This document shows, piece by piece, positions 12,731 to 24,600 of a stretch of 64,000 nucleotides of DNA. Position numbers and translations under genes: made by a program. The notes under the pieces are model-generated. The model searched no databases. It was not told the DNA's origin and worked only from the letters and a program-made list of their open reading frames with translations. The stretch is from Trifolium pratense (taxonomy: Eukaryota > Streptophyta > Magnoliopsida > Fabales > Fabaceae), in NCBI RefSeq assembly GCF_020283565.1, contig NC_060060.1, positions 58,265,257-58,329,256 on the forward strand. The letters run 5' to 3'. Position 1 is the first letter of the stretch, and each line of letters starts with the position of its first letter.

Positions 12731-13331
12731 CAAGGTTATCAAAACCGGACCGGCCGGTCGGACTGTGAACCGGTCATGAAAATGGTTCGGTTATGAGCAA
12801 AAACCGGGTAGGAAACCAAACGGCAAAAAAACACGTGAACCAGTTTCGAACCGGGTTGAACCGATGAACCGGCCGGCACGGTCCAAGCGGTTCTGCAGAT
12901 TTTTTTTATTTTTTTTTAAAAACAGGGCAAAACGACGTCGTTTTAACTTTTTTATTTTTTAAAAAAAAAATATGAAACAAAACAACACGTCGTAGGAATA
13001 GGAAATGTTTGTTTTTCATCGTAGGAATTGATTTTTTTGAAGGCAGTATGTTGTCAATTGATGTTATGGTGCTATTTTGTGTTATTTAATTTATCTTATT
13101 ATATAATTTCTAATTTGGTTTGAATTATAATTTTTTTTTTATTTTGACTTGTGATATTTTATCTTTTTAATGTGTGAAATTGTGAAATATTGAGCAATTA
13201 TTCATATATTATTATTTATATATTAATTAAAATATATATTTAATTAAAAACGGTTCGACCTCGGTTGAACCCGATCCGACCAATTGAACCTTGAACCGGT
13301 GAGCTCGCCGGTCCGGTTTCTGACAACCTTG
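12731..13331. mobile_element. hAT-like non-autonomous transposon
   Basis: Starts CAAGGTTATCAAAACCGGAC and ends with the near-complement GTCCGGTTTCTGACAACCTTG (quoted in part). Flanked by catataat (12723-12730) and catataac (13332-13339), a 7-of-8 match to an 8-bp duplication, as expected for the hAT superfamily. The tips are rich in ccgg and the middle is AT-rich. No coding capacity was seen. Confidence 0.75.
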
Positions 13332-13455
13332 CATATAACAAAAGAATTTAAAAAAATAATAAAAAATCAAAGAAGATTATGCCAACAATCAAAGATTAAT
13401 ACGATAAAAATATATTAATATGTTGAACAGAAGCAAGTCAAGCAACGATAAAAGA

Positions 13456-13634
13456 TGGGGTTATGCTAACCGGTGCTCCCGGGGCACTGGTTAAGGAAAC
13501 CAAAAAAGGAAATTTTTAAATTGAAAATAATACTTTTTAAATTTTCGAGGCGTTGACTGCACAAAATTCAATGTCATATTACTATATTTGCTTCCTTAAA
13601 CAGTGTCCCGCGAACACTGTTTAGCATTTTCCTA
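13456..13634. mobile_element. Small MITE with ggggcac-type ends
   Basis: Left gctaaccggtgctcccgggg is roughly complementary to the right cgcgaacactgtttagcatt. It resembles in design the element at 29619-29786. Family is not known to me. Confidence 0.45.
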
Positions 13635-13696
13635 AAAATATGCCTAAGAGTAGGGCCAATCTAACATCTACTAACAATATATTAAAAGTATTAAAG

Positions 13697-14568
13697 TACT
13701 CTCTCCATTTATTTTTATAAGTGTTTAGTTTCAGGCCAAGTCTAACATGCACAAGTGACTTATGTGGTGCATGGTGCACCAGTCTCGAATAACATTATAA
13801 CGAATACAAATTTTACAAAATTGATCATTGGATTGAAAAATTATATCATATAGATCATCCATAGATTTTTTTAGAAAAATTGAAAATCATTTCATATGTT
13901 ATTGAGACCCATCAAAATTAACGGTATTTAATAAAAACTCATAAACCGTTAATTTTGATGGGTCTCATTAACATATCAAATGATTTTCGATTTTTCTAAA
14001 AAATTATATGGATGATCTATATTAATCTTTCAATCCAACGGTCGATTTTGTAAAATTCGTATTCATTATAATGTTATTCGAAACTTGTGCATCATACACC
14101 ACATGAGTTGCTTGTGCATGTTAGAAAAAGCCTTAGTTTCATTAGATCTAACGTTTCTAATTAACTGTTCAGTTTGTATTTTAAGGATATCATTTATTAA
14201 TTATACCCTTTGTCAATTATTCTTATCTTTTTCAATAATTTTTTTATATATATATATTTGAAAAACTAAAGTTTTTTCTTTTAAAAAAATAAAGTTTGTT
14301 CCTTTTTTTGTATGATAGGAAAGTTTGTTCCTTTTTTTTTACGATAGGAAAGTTTGTTCCTTCCTTGTTATTATATTCACATTTATACAGAATTTGTTAC
14401 CATTTTTTTTTGTATAACAATAAATTTATTTGAAATAGTGCAAAAAAATAGGAATTTATTGGTGAATTAAGATGAGAGTGTAATAGGAAAATAAGGTGCA
14501 ACAATTTACTTTCTTAATTTGGTATTACTATCATTTTAACTGGACACTTATAAAAAAACGGAGGGAGT
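13697..14568. mobile_element. Stowaway-like MITE interrupted by a fold-back element
   Basis: Outer ends tactctctccatttatt... and ...aacggagggagta are complementary. The sequence between them is split by the 399-bp fold-back element at 13734-14132, so this is an older element into which a younger one inserted. Confidence 0.7.
13734..14132. mobile_element. Fold-back Mutator-type MITE, copy A (399 bp)
   Basis: A near-complete palindrome flanked by an exact 9-bp direct repeat TTAGTTTCA (13725-13733, 14133-14141). A 9-bp duplication is the signature of Mutator-like elements. Tips read ggccaagtctaacatgc / gcatgttagaaaaagcc. The core includes aacggtatt and two copies of an atatcaaatgattttc-like block, shared with copies B, C and D. 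Confidence 0.9.
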
Positions 14569-14569
14569 A

Positions 14570-15945
14570 ATTACTACGATGTTACCTAATTTGTCCAAGT
14601 AATTACTATCAAGTTACTATTGAGGCAAAATCTTTTTTTTTTTTTTGCACGAGGCAAAATCTTTTTTTATATTTTAAAGATGACAAACATATTTAATTAC
14701 ATCTTAATGATTCTGATCATTTTGTTATCTAACAAGTATTTTTGAGTGATTTAAGTTAAAACAAATTCAAAGAAGTAATTTATTAAAATTAGCCTACTGC
14801 ACTTCCAATCAAGATCAATCTAAAATCATTCTTTTAGACACAAGACTAAAACCTTGTCATAAAGGTACACTTACACCATACTTTATCACATAAGTACAAC
14901 CCCATATGTTACTCTCTCCATTTTTATATAAGTGTTCAGTTAGAATGATAACACCAAATTAAAAAAGTGAATTGTTGCAATTCCTAGTTTCCCTTATGTT
15001 TTCACGTAAGCTCCCTTTTCTTTGTTAATTATGACTAATCCTATTTTTCTTTAATCCTCTCTATTTATAATGAATAATCAGGTTTTATTAATCATAAAAG
15101 TGATGGCTATCTTCAGCTAATATGTTTCCAAATTCAATTTCCTAAAAGTTTGTTATTTTATCTCTTTCTGAAACTAATTAGATATATTTCTAATTCACAC
15201 CTCCACCTTTTCACTAATAGCTACAGTCCATCACACTAACTGAAGGCCCATTCTTCACTTTTCCTATACTGTTTTGCTAGTTCATACCCACCTTTTTCTG
15301 CGCTAATAATAATTCGCACCCCACACTTCAATTTCTTCTAATTTCCTTTTTCTCTATTTTTATTTTCCTATTTAATTTACTAAAATATTCTAAATTATAA
15401 CTAATTATTTTTCCTCCTCATTCACTACTACTACCCCATATCAATAAATTAATTATCAAATAAACACACCAAAACTACTCAATAATGCAAAAAACACCTA
15501 AAACAATTAAATTCTGATAAACTTACTATTTCTAAAATTTGGGGTGCTACAATGAAATGCAAAAGGGGAAAATGCAGGGGGTTAAATTTGTACATTTGAA
15601 AGTAGGAGGGCCTTATATCGTCATTTGATTTTTATTTTTTCTGGGGGTGTGAAATCTTATACCGTTCTAACATTTGATTTTTTTTCATTCGCTACTTATG
15701 TAATAGATTTGGTTCTTTAAATAACTAGCGGACAAGTGTATTTTGATGATCTAGCAGGGTGCTTGAGAAAACAAGGGGCACTAAAAGAAATTCTCTAAAA
15801 ACATCAGGAAACATGAAAGAAAAAATTGACAAATAGTCTAATGACCATAATTTCTCAATAAGTAAAAAATCTCATAATTAAACCGCAACTCCTGCGTATT
15901 ACAATATTCTTACCAAATTAATTATGCTCACAGCGAGCAATGTGA
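14570..15945. other. Intergenic region, no gene seen
   Basis: AT-rich. A partial Stowaway-like end (tactctctccatttttatat) occurs near 14911. No ORF, RNA gene or intact element was recognised. Confidence 0.55.
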
Positions 15946-15948
15946 GCT

Positions 15949-16470
15949 ATGAAGCACGGACTCCGACACGACACGAACAAGGCGACATCGATAATGTAAA
16001 AAATATAGGACACCGACACCGCTACATATTTATAAAAAATATAAATTGAGAGTCAAAATATATACATGTAAATTTAAGTTGAACAAGTTTTTTCTTGAAA
16101 AAAGTTTTAAAACAATATATGATAATATTTTACCTTTATTTATCCATTTATTATCGAAAAAACTAAAAATATTGTAACCAAAATGTAATGTCTTCAATCT
16201 CTCATTGATCAATATTGTTGTTTCGACACATCTTTAACACTTGAAGATATGTCTAGAAAGCAAAGAAAAAACTTTTTTTTTGGGACACTTGTCTGACACG
16301 TGTTGTACGAGTGATTTCCGGGTGTCAGACACTGATCAAAGGAGTGTCAAAGTAAAGGAAAAATTGATTTTTTTTGACACCGGTCTGAGCTTTTCAACAC
16401 GTGACGTACAAGTGTCATACGAGTGTCGGACACTGCGACACGCCTAATCATAGAGGTATCAGTGCTTCAT
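15949..16470. repeat. 'gtgtccgacac' dispersed repeat with inverted ends
   Basis: Begins atgaagcac and ends gtgcttcat, with many gtgtc/gacac motifs inside. The longest of four copies in the window. The family name is not known to me. Confidence 0.6.
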
Positions 16471-16627
16471 AGAATGTGAGTATACTATTTACGTGACTCT
16501 TGTAAAGAAAAAAAATTAACCACAAAAAATGGAAGTGTTTATATTTATTGAAATAGATTAACTATGTTCCCGTGAACATATCTTAATTGATATAAACATT
16601 ATATTATATATATATATATATATATAT

Positions 16628-17026
16628 GGGGAGGGATCAAATTACACTGGTGTAACATTTGAGTAATGTTACACCGCTCAATAACGCTTTAACGAATACA
16701 AATTTTATAAAATCCACCGTTAGATTAAAAGTTTATATCGTATAGATCATTTATGTTAAGTTTTATAAAAATCTAAAATCGTTTGATATGCTATTGTGAT
16801 GGATCAAGATTAACGGTATTCAATAAAAACACATAAACCATTAATCTTGATCGGTGTCAATAACATATCAAACGATTTTAGAACTTTGTAAAACTTAACA
16901 TGGATGATCTATACGATATAAACTTTCAATCCAACGGTGGATTTTATAAAATTTGTATTCGTTAAAGCGTTATTGAGCGGTGTAACATTACTCAAATATT
17001 ACACCAGTGTAATTTGATCCCTCCCC
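16628..17026. mobile_element. Fold-back Mutator-type MITE, copy B (399 bp), in a (TA)n tract
   Basis: Palindrome with tips ggggagggatcaaattacac and its complement, exactly as long as copy A. It sits inside a TA repeat (about 16600-16627 and 17027-17053), so its target duplication cannot be read. The core matches copies A, C and D (for example cgaatacaaattttataaaa and ttgatatgctatt). Confidence 0.85.
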
Positions 17027-17714
17027 TATATATATATATATATATATATATATGTTAAGTTTATATTGTATATATCTAGATGTTAGAATATTAACTTAAA
17101 ATTTTTCACTTATTTACTTTTAAGCGATAAATTTCTGATTACTAAATTGAAGAAAAAAATTACAGCTCTATCTAAAAGAGTGATAAAAGACTGATGAGTT
17201 GAGATTTTATAAGAGAAAAAAAGTGATGAGAGGAGAGGAGTATCGAACTTGGGAGAAACTTTGTAAAAAAAAAAGGACAAACTCAAAGTTCAACTTAGAC
17301 AGGAAATTGTAACCAAAAATACTTTAGACATGAACTTGTTCTGCAGCTATGTTGCGGTTCAAAGAAATGTCCCCAGATGTAGGACCTAAATTGGGTGGCC
17401 CCAGCAGATATTTGTTAACAACAGACTTTGCTTTATAAATCAAAAATAAATAAAGCACTTATTCATGTCGGCATTGCATATTTTAGTAATTTTGAGATCT
17501 GGGTTTTGCCAAATAGGCACATCTTAAAACTTCGAATAAGACTTGCTGCCTAACGACTGATTGTGATTGGCATGACAATTGGAAAATTGGAGAACTAATA
17601 AAAAGGTGAGTAATTCTTGTCTCTAGAAACAAAAAATATATATTACATGAAAAAATAATTAAATAATATATTTTTAAAATGGAGCTTAATATTTTTTTTT
17701 GTATGTGTTTAATT

Positions 17715-18071
17715 TGTTAAATATGTTTGGATCTCATCCCCAAAAGCTAGCTCAAAGGGTGAGGTTGCCCTCACATATTTATACACTTCACATCCCGGGA
17801 ACCTAAGCAATGTGGGATTTCAAACAAACTCCAACATCACAACTAACACATTCAACACCCACCCTCACACCTAGCGTGGTCCTGGGTCAAATGCCCACAT
17901 TGCAGTGCTTAACCCGGCTCTGATACCATGTTAAATATGTTTGGATCTCATCCCCAAAAGCTAGCTCAAAGGGTGAGGTTGCCCTCACATATTTATACAC
18001 TTCACATCCCGGGAACCTAAGCAATGTGGGATTTCAAACAAACTCCAACATCACAACTAACACATTCAACA
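17715..18071 (-). mobile_element. TRIM retroelement with identical 143-bp LTRs
   Basis: Two 143-bp LTRs (17715-17857 and 17929-18071) read as identical, start TG and end CA on the minus strand, and enclose only 71 bp. Directly next to the 5' LTR the minus strand reads TGGTATCAGAGCCGGG (17928-17913), the primer-binding site for initiator-Met tRNA. The target duplication TAATT flanks the element (17710-17714, 18072-18076). It has no coding capacity, so it is a terminal-repeat retrotransposon in miniature. Identical LTRs imply recent insertion. Confidence 0.95.
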
Positions 18072-18436
18072 TAATTAAATGTATCTAAATTCTTTGGTCA
18101 CACATGAATTACTCAAAAAGAGAGTATAGTGAAATTATAAAAAAAAAAAAAATTACGAATATTAAAAGAATACCATTTGTATTAAATATTAAAAAATAAT
18201 CAGAGTTTGATTTCATGACTCATGCGTATGGAGAAAATTCAATTGAGAGGAGAGAAAATTCATAATTAAGAAACTTGTAATTATTATTTTTTTACTTGAT
18301 TAAGACATTTTTTTACTAAACATATGATATTTTATTAACAATTGTAATATATAACTATTATTATAAAGTCTCAAAATTAATCTATTGAGTACATTTGATA
18401 TTTTATAAACACTAACAACATATACATATTATTATA

Positions 18437-18839
18437 GGCTTTGTCTAACATGCACCACTTGATTAAGTGGTGCATGGTGCACAAGTCTTCCATATTTTTA
18501 TAACGAATACGAATTTTACAAAATTCACCGTTAGATAGAAAGTTTATATCGTTTAGATCATTCATAAATTTTTTTAATTTTTTTGAAAATCATTTGATAT
18601 GTTATTGAGACTCATGAAGATTAACGGTATTCAATAAAAATCCATAAACCGTTAATTTTGACGGGTCTCAATAACATATCAAATGATTTTCAATTTTTTT
18701 AAAATTTTTTATGGATGATCTATACGATATAAACTTTCAATCCAACGATGGATTTTGTAAAATTTGTATTCGTTATAGCGTTTTTGATGACTTGTGCATG
18801 GTGCACAACTTGAGTCACTTGTGCACCATAGACTTTGCC
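18437..18839. mobile_element. Fold-back Mutator-type MITE, copy C (403 bp)
   Basis: Palindrome flanked by an exact 9-bp duplication ATTATTATA (18428-18436, 18840-18848). Tips ggctttgtctaacatgcacc and gtgcaccatagactttgcc resemble copy A. The core holds ttgatatgttattgagac and taacggtattcaataaaa, shared with the other copies. Confidence 0.9.
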
Positions 18840-18934
18840 ATTATTATAGGACTTAAATTTTTTGAGTTGAGATCCCCAAAATTTTGAGGTCTGATGTCGT
18901 CGCTCACGCTGCACCCTTATAGGGGTCGGGCCTG

Positions 18935-19440
18935 ATTGTGGTATGTATAAGGTGAGTTAAGTCTCACATTACTTAAACAAAAGTGAAGGTTGAAAACTTT
19001 ATAAGTAAGAAGACTCATAAATCCAATGTCTTATGGTTGTTCTTAGCCTAATGTGGATGATCCCACGACTGCCTCTCGTGACCTAACATCGATATCAGAG
19101 TCGATGGTTCAATGAAGGGTCTGGTCGGCTCCTTGTATCGAATGTCTTCCTGATAAAAGGGTGGCAGGCGGCATGTTCCATTGAGTGCAACCAATGGCGG
19201 TGCAAGTGTATGAAGCTTCCGCTTGAATGAGAGCATAAAGAATTGAATGACTCACACTTGAGGAAAAAATTGTTGTGGCAAGTGTGAGGTGAATTAAGTC
19301 TCACATTCCTTAAAAAAAGTGGAGGTTGATGACTTTATATGTAAGAAGACTCGTAAACTTAATGTCTTAAGATTTTGGGTTACTATATACTTCCCCCTCG
19401 TAATCTAAATGATCAGCCGACTGCCCTCTCGTAACCCGAT
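18935..19440 (+). mobile_element. Degenerate TRIM element
   Basis: Two related LTR-like blocks (about 18935-19087 and 19269-19437) both contain taagtctcacatt, an aagaagactc segment and an aatgtctta segment. After the first comes gatatcagagtcgatgg, a degenerate initiator-Met PBS. Ends are approximate and no target duplication was found. Confidence 0.6.
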
Positions 19441-19502
19441 GATTACTATATACTTCAATAATCTCAATAATCATACAAATTTATAATACGAGTAGACAGT
19501 TT

Positions 19503-19882
19503 TGTTGGAACATGTAGTTGTGTTGTCGGAGTTTGTTTGAAGTCTCACATTGCTTAGGTTCCCGAGATGTGAAATGTATAAATATGTTAGGGCAACCTCA
19601 CCCTTTGAACTAGTTTTTGGGGTTAAGATCCAATCATATTTAACATGGTATCAGAGTCGGGTTAAGAATTGCAATGTGTACATTTGACCCAAGACATGAT
19701 AGGCGGGAAGATGAGTATTGAATATGTAGTTGTGTTGTTGGAGTTTGATTGAAGTTCCACATTACTTAGGTTCCCGGACTGTTACATTGCTTAAGTTCTC
19801 GGAATGTGAAGTATATAAATATGTTAGGACAACCTCACCCTTTAAGCTAACTTTTGAGGTTGAGATCCAAACATATTTAACA
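19503..19882 (+). mobile_element. TRIM retroelement, plus orientation, older
   Basis: Same family as 17715-18071 but inverted. 5' LTR 19503-19645 (143 bp), PBS TGGTATCAGAG from 19646, short internal part, 3' LTR 19716-19882. The 3' LTR is longer because a segment with the aggttcccgg motif is partly repeated in tandem. Flanked by exact AGTTT duplications (19498-19502, 19883-19887). LTRs are diverged from each other, indicating an older insertion. Confidence 0.92.
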
Positions 19883-19892
19883 AGTTTCGATA

Positions 19893-20047
19893 GGAAGCAC
19901 CGAGACTCCTCAGATTAGGCGTGTCCGTGTTGGACATGTGTCGGTGTCCGTGTCCGACACCGACACTTATGATTACACTAAATTATGTCATTTTTCCAAA
20001 TTTTTATCAGTATCGACGTGTCAGTGTCCGGTGTCCGTGCTTATAGA
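19893..20047. repeat. 'gtgtccgacac' dispersed repeat, copy 4
   Basis: Starts gaagcaccgagactcctcag and ends gtccgtgctta. Strongly similar to 1637-1822 (both contain cagattagg and cacttatgattacattga-like blocks). Confidence 0.6.
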
Positions 20048-20879
20048 AATTTAATCCAGAAAAACAATTATTGTAGTAAATAGTAATGTCTTAGTAATTA
20101 TAGCTCTTTTTTTATGTAAAATAAAGATCATTAAACATTAAGATCATCACCTGAAAAACCAATCAGGTTGCTGTACCTAACTTATATTTTTTGGTTTGGA
20201 CTGATGGTTGGATGAAGAAGAAGAATGGTGGTTGGTAGCAGCAGCTAGTAAATGCCAAAATCAAGAAGTATAGTATAAATAATAAATAAATAGACAACAA
20301 CATGCTTCATTCACAAGCCACACAAGGGTCCTCAGATGTTGGCTTGTGTGACGTGTCCTCTCTTTTTCTACGTGTTGTGTTGAGCAAGAGTCAATAGATA
20401 CTCGAACGAACGAACCACTTTTAATCACATTTTTCAATATATACACATTATAAGTAGTTAATAACCATTTTGATTTACTATAAAATAAAAAATTGGATAT
20501 GATAAATTTTACTTATACTATATTTTATTTTAAAACTATTTTTAAGATTGGGTAAATTGGGGTCATGAGATCGGATAAAAACAGAAATGTGAACTATAGT
20601 ATTATTTTTTGTTTTCTACGCAATTTTTTTAAAATATCAAAATAATATTTTGTCTATCAATCATTATAAAAGATAAAAATTGTTCGATACCTTAATTTTT
20701 TTTTTGAAGCATTCAATACATTAATCTTGACCCTATGTTATTCTGTCATATATTATTATGTTTCGTACTTACATTTTACAAGATAAGAAGAATAAAAAAT
20801 TTTAATTGTAGAAAATATCATTCGCTGTCATTAAAATTTATGATATAGTAATTTTTACAACTCTTTCAATCAATGTTAG

Positions 20880-21271
20880 ACTCAATTCACACATGTCCAA
20901 TTTTAAAGCGACTCTCAATTCCTTGTAGATACAATGTGATTGAAACAAAGAGACAATTCCGAGTTTAGTGTAATTGTGCTCAAGGTTGTTGGGCTACGAA
21001 GAGGGATCTCACTAGATTGGAAAAACACAATGGGCATTAAACAATCACATAAGTGACTTTGATATCACACTTTCACTCTAAATCTTAAGGCATTAAGTTT
21101 AAAGGTTTTCTCACTTATAAAGTGTTCAACCTCAACTCTTCCAACCAATGTGAGACTCAACTCACACATGATACATCTCAACCGAGGTTTTATACATGTT
21201 CAAATTTAAAGCGACTCTCAATTGCTGATAGATGCGATGTGATTGAAGCAAAGAGACAATTCCGAATTTAT
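20880..21271 (+). repeat. Duplicated LINE scrap around a diverged LTR
   Basis: Positions 20897-20965 and 21198-21270 are near copies (aaagcgactctcaatt and gagacaattccga in both). Between them lies a diverged LTR (20987-21182) of the same family as the solo LTR at 9326-9524. The second copy runs into the RNase H-like fragment below. Confidence 0.6.
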
Positions 21272-21403
21272 ATTTTAATTGTTGCTAATATTATGTCTTC
21301 ATTTATAAACTTTGAGGAAACATTTGTCAAGAGAAAAATAAATTTGGCTGCCGATACTCTTATTAAAGCCTGTCAATTTTTTAGCAAATTTTTATATATT
21401 TGA
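21220..21403 (+). pseudogene. LINE-type RNase H (RVT_3) fragment
   Basis: Translation around IEAKRQFRI...INFEETFVKRKINLAADTLIKA resembles the end of plant RVT_3 RNase H-like domains (usually ...FVKRQANxVAHxLAKA). Only this short tail is present, so it is a dead remnant. Confidence 0.5.
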
Positions 21404-21665
21404 GTTTATTCCTTTGAATATTTATGGATTAATGATTAAATTTATTTTGGTAAAAAAGATCCATACTTTTATCCATAAAAAAAAAGGTTGATACTTTTAT
21501 CTTTTTTCTTGTTCAAAAAAATAATTAATATAAGGAAGAAAATATGCCATTCTAAAGTAGTGGTCCTCTATCTTCACAAAATCACAAAGATCAGTTTATC
21601 ACACTGTTGTTGTGTTTCTCTTCTCTTCTCTCACAGTTAGCTCAGAAGAACTCATCCAAACCAAC

Positions 21666-24600
21666 ATGGTGATCTCATCAACTGTCACACACCCAGATGA
21701 ACAAAGACAGAGCATAACATGTACTTTTGCTTCAAGATACATGCGTGACCCTGTTCCAAAGTAAGTCCCTTTTTTCACCTTAAAAAACATTTAGTTCTTT
21801 GTTTGGTAATTGAAAAGAGGTTTAGAATTCTCTGTTTGTTGATAACAGGTTCAAGTTACCAGAGAGTTCTATACCAAAAGATGCAGCATATCAGATAATA
21901 AATGATGAGTTAATGTTAGATGGAAAACCAAGGCTTAATTTGGCTTCATTTGTGACTACTTGGATGGAACCTGAGTGTGATAAGCTTATCATGGATTCAC
22001 TTAATAAGAACTATGTTGATATGGATGAGTACCCTGTCACTACTGAGCTTCAGGTCTGTTTGAAATGACATCTTTTGAATTGCGGTGTGATCATTGATAT
22101 TACAGAGAATTGCAGTCAAATAAGACTAATTTGATTATTTTGATGCACGTCGTGTTGCAACCTGTTGCGGTTGCAGAGACATCAAAAACTAAAACTATAA
22201 GTTGAAGTATCGTGTTGCAGCTGTATAAACCTTTAGATTTAGAGAGATCAAGTTTCTCTCTAAATTTAAGGTCATCTACGGCTGCAACACAATACTGCAG
22301 CCGTAGAGATCCAATTTCAAACTATAATGGTGTAGCCTGAATCGCAGTTGCAGACATTTTATTTATTTATTTAAGGTTTGATTTTGAAGAATTGGGTGTC
22401 TTTAAATGATCATAAAGTTTTGATCTTTGAATTGAAGATTTGTTTGGTAAGACTAGATATATAAGTACACTTTTTGAAGTGTGTTTAATGTTTAAAAAAT
22501 TATTATTACATAATAGTAGTGATTACTGTGAAAGGGTTTCATATCTTGATTATTCATTTTTTAATTATCATGGATTGAGTTTGTTGATTCAAAAATATTT
22601 CTCTTTCCTTTACCCCTAAAATTATCATTTTCTGCTCAAGTTGCCTTAAAAAAATAGATTCAGTTTTCAAAGAAAGGGTACATATATGTTCTAGCAGAAA
22701 AGAAGAAAAACAACTTAACTCAAATTAATGATGATTTTTAATGGCATTTTACCCTCAAAATTTGATACTTACCACAAATTCTTTTATTTTTTTTATGTTT
22801 TGTGGCTAGATGACAATTTTGGAGTAGATTATTGTGATTAAAAAATTCTGCGACTGAAGTACACTAGTAGAATTGAATATTTTGGTATTGTATGTGATAC
22901 ATTTTATGATCAATTTCCATTAAAAATTGGAACTTGATTCATTTGTTCTATTCTGCAGAACCGATGTGTGAATATAATAGCACATCTATTCCATGCTCCG
23001 ATTGGTGAAGAGGAAACTGCCGTAGGTGTTGGAACCGTAGGGTCATCCGAGGCAATAATGTTAGCTGGTTTAGCTTTTAAAAGAAAATGGCAGACAAAAA
23101 GAAAAGCAGAAGGCAAACCTTATGATAAACCCAACATAGTTACTGGGGCTAATGTGCAGGTTGGTTTTGGATTATGTTACTTCTAAGATGTGTTAATTGC
23201 ATGCTTACATTAAGGGTTTAGGCCTCCATCCTAGCGCATCATCCACTAATTTTATTGCCTCATCTTCCTATTTGATTACTACTTGCATAACTATTTGTGA
23301 GACTGTTCGGGAGAGCTTATGATAAAAGCTTGTGGCACGTCCCTTTGCGAGACTATTTTTGTAACAGCTTATGAAATAAAAGGTTTGAGACTTTGGAGTG
23401 TGTTCCTCTCATGATCTGAGGTTCGATTCTCTCTAGGGTCAATTTCGGTGGACTAGTCCATACAAAACTTTGTTCTGGCTTTAAATGGAGCTCCCGCAAG
23501 TGGACGGTGGGATGAGACCCCTCGGATATATTTTGTTACAACAATTATTATATATAAATAAGCACTTTGCACTTGTATGTTAAGGGTTATGCTATAAGTT
23601 GTTTTTTCAAACAAGGCATTTGGCCTATCTATGCTTAATGTTGTTTAAATATGCTACACAGGTTTGTTGGGAAAAATTTGCTAGGTACTTTGAGGTTGAG
23701 CTAAAGGAAGTGAAACTCACAGAAGATTACTATGTGATGGATCCATTGAAAGCAGTTGAAATGGTAGATGAGAACACCATCTGTGTTGCCGCCATTTTGG
23801 GTTCAACTCTGACCGGAGAGTTTGAGGACGTGAAGCTTCTTAACGAACTTCTTACTATAAAGAACAAGGAAACAGGATGGGATACACCAATTCATGTAGA
23901 TGCTGCCAGTGGAGGGTTTGTTGCTCCATTTCTCTACCCTGATCTCCAATGGGATTTTCGTTTACAGTGGGTGAAGAGTATCAATGTTAGCGGTCATAAG
24001 TACGGTCTTGTTTACCCTGGTATCGGTTGGGTTGTCTGGAGGAATAAAGATGACTTGCCGGATGATCTTGTTTTTCATATCAATTATCTTGGATCTGATC
24101 AGCCAACTTTCACATTGAATTTCTCCAAAGGTAACTAGTTGACACATACATTTGAATTTTGTCATACATTGATAATACGTGGTTGAGTGAATCGATCAAA
24201 CTTTTAAGTATGCGTACTAGAAACATTCATAGATGTAATATTCATTGACAAATCAACACATGAGAATTTCCTAACAATAAATACACTCATAAATCATTGT
24301 GGTGGTCGTTGTTTTTTCTCTGCTTAATGTTGCTTTGTATTTCTTTCGATAGGATCGAGTCAAATCATTGCTCAATACTACCAATTTATTCGACTTGGTT
24401 TTGAGGTAATTATATTATCATGTGTATGTTGAATCTTTCGTTTTTTTACTCACATCAAATTGGATTTAATCAATATACACTGTTAGTGAAACTTTTTTAC
24501 ACTGTCAATCAATCATAATCTTCAAATCATTACAAATATTTGACTTTAATCGTAACTACTTCTAAAGTCACACATATGATTGACTGTAATTTGTTGACAG

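Noticed and set aside
16241..16447. 68-codon frame with repeated Ser/Thr/Asp.
   Set aside because: Falls inside the gtgtc/gacac repeat; no coding signal.
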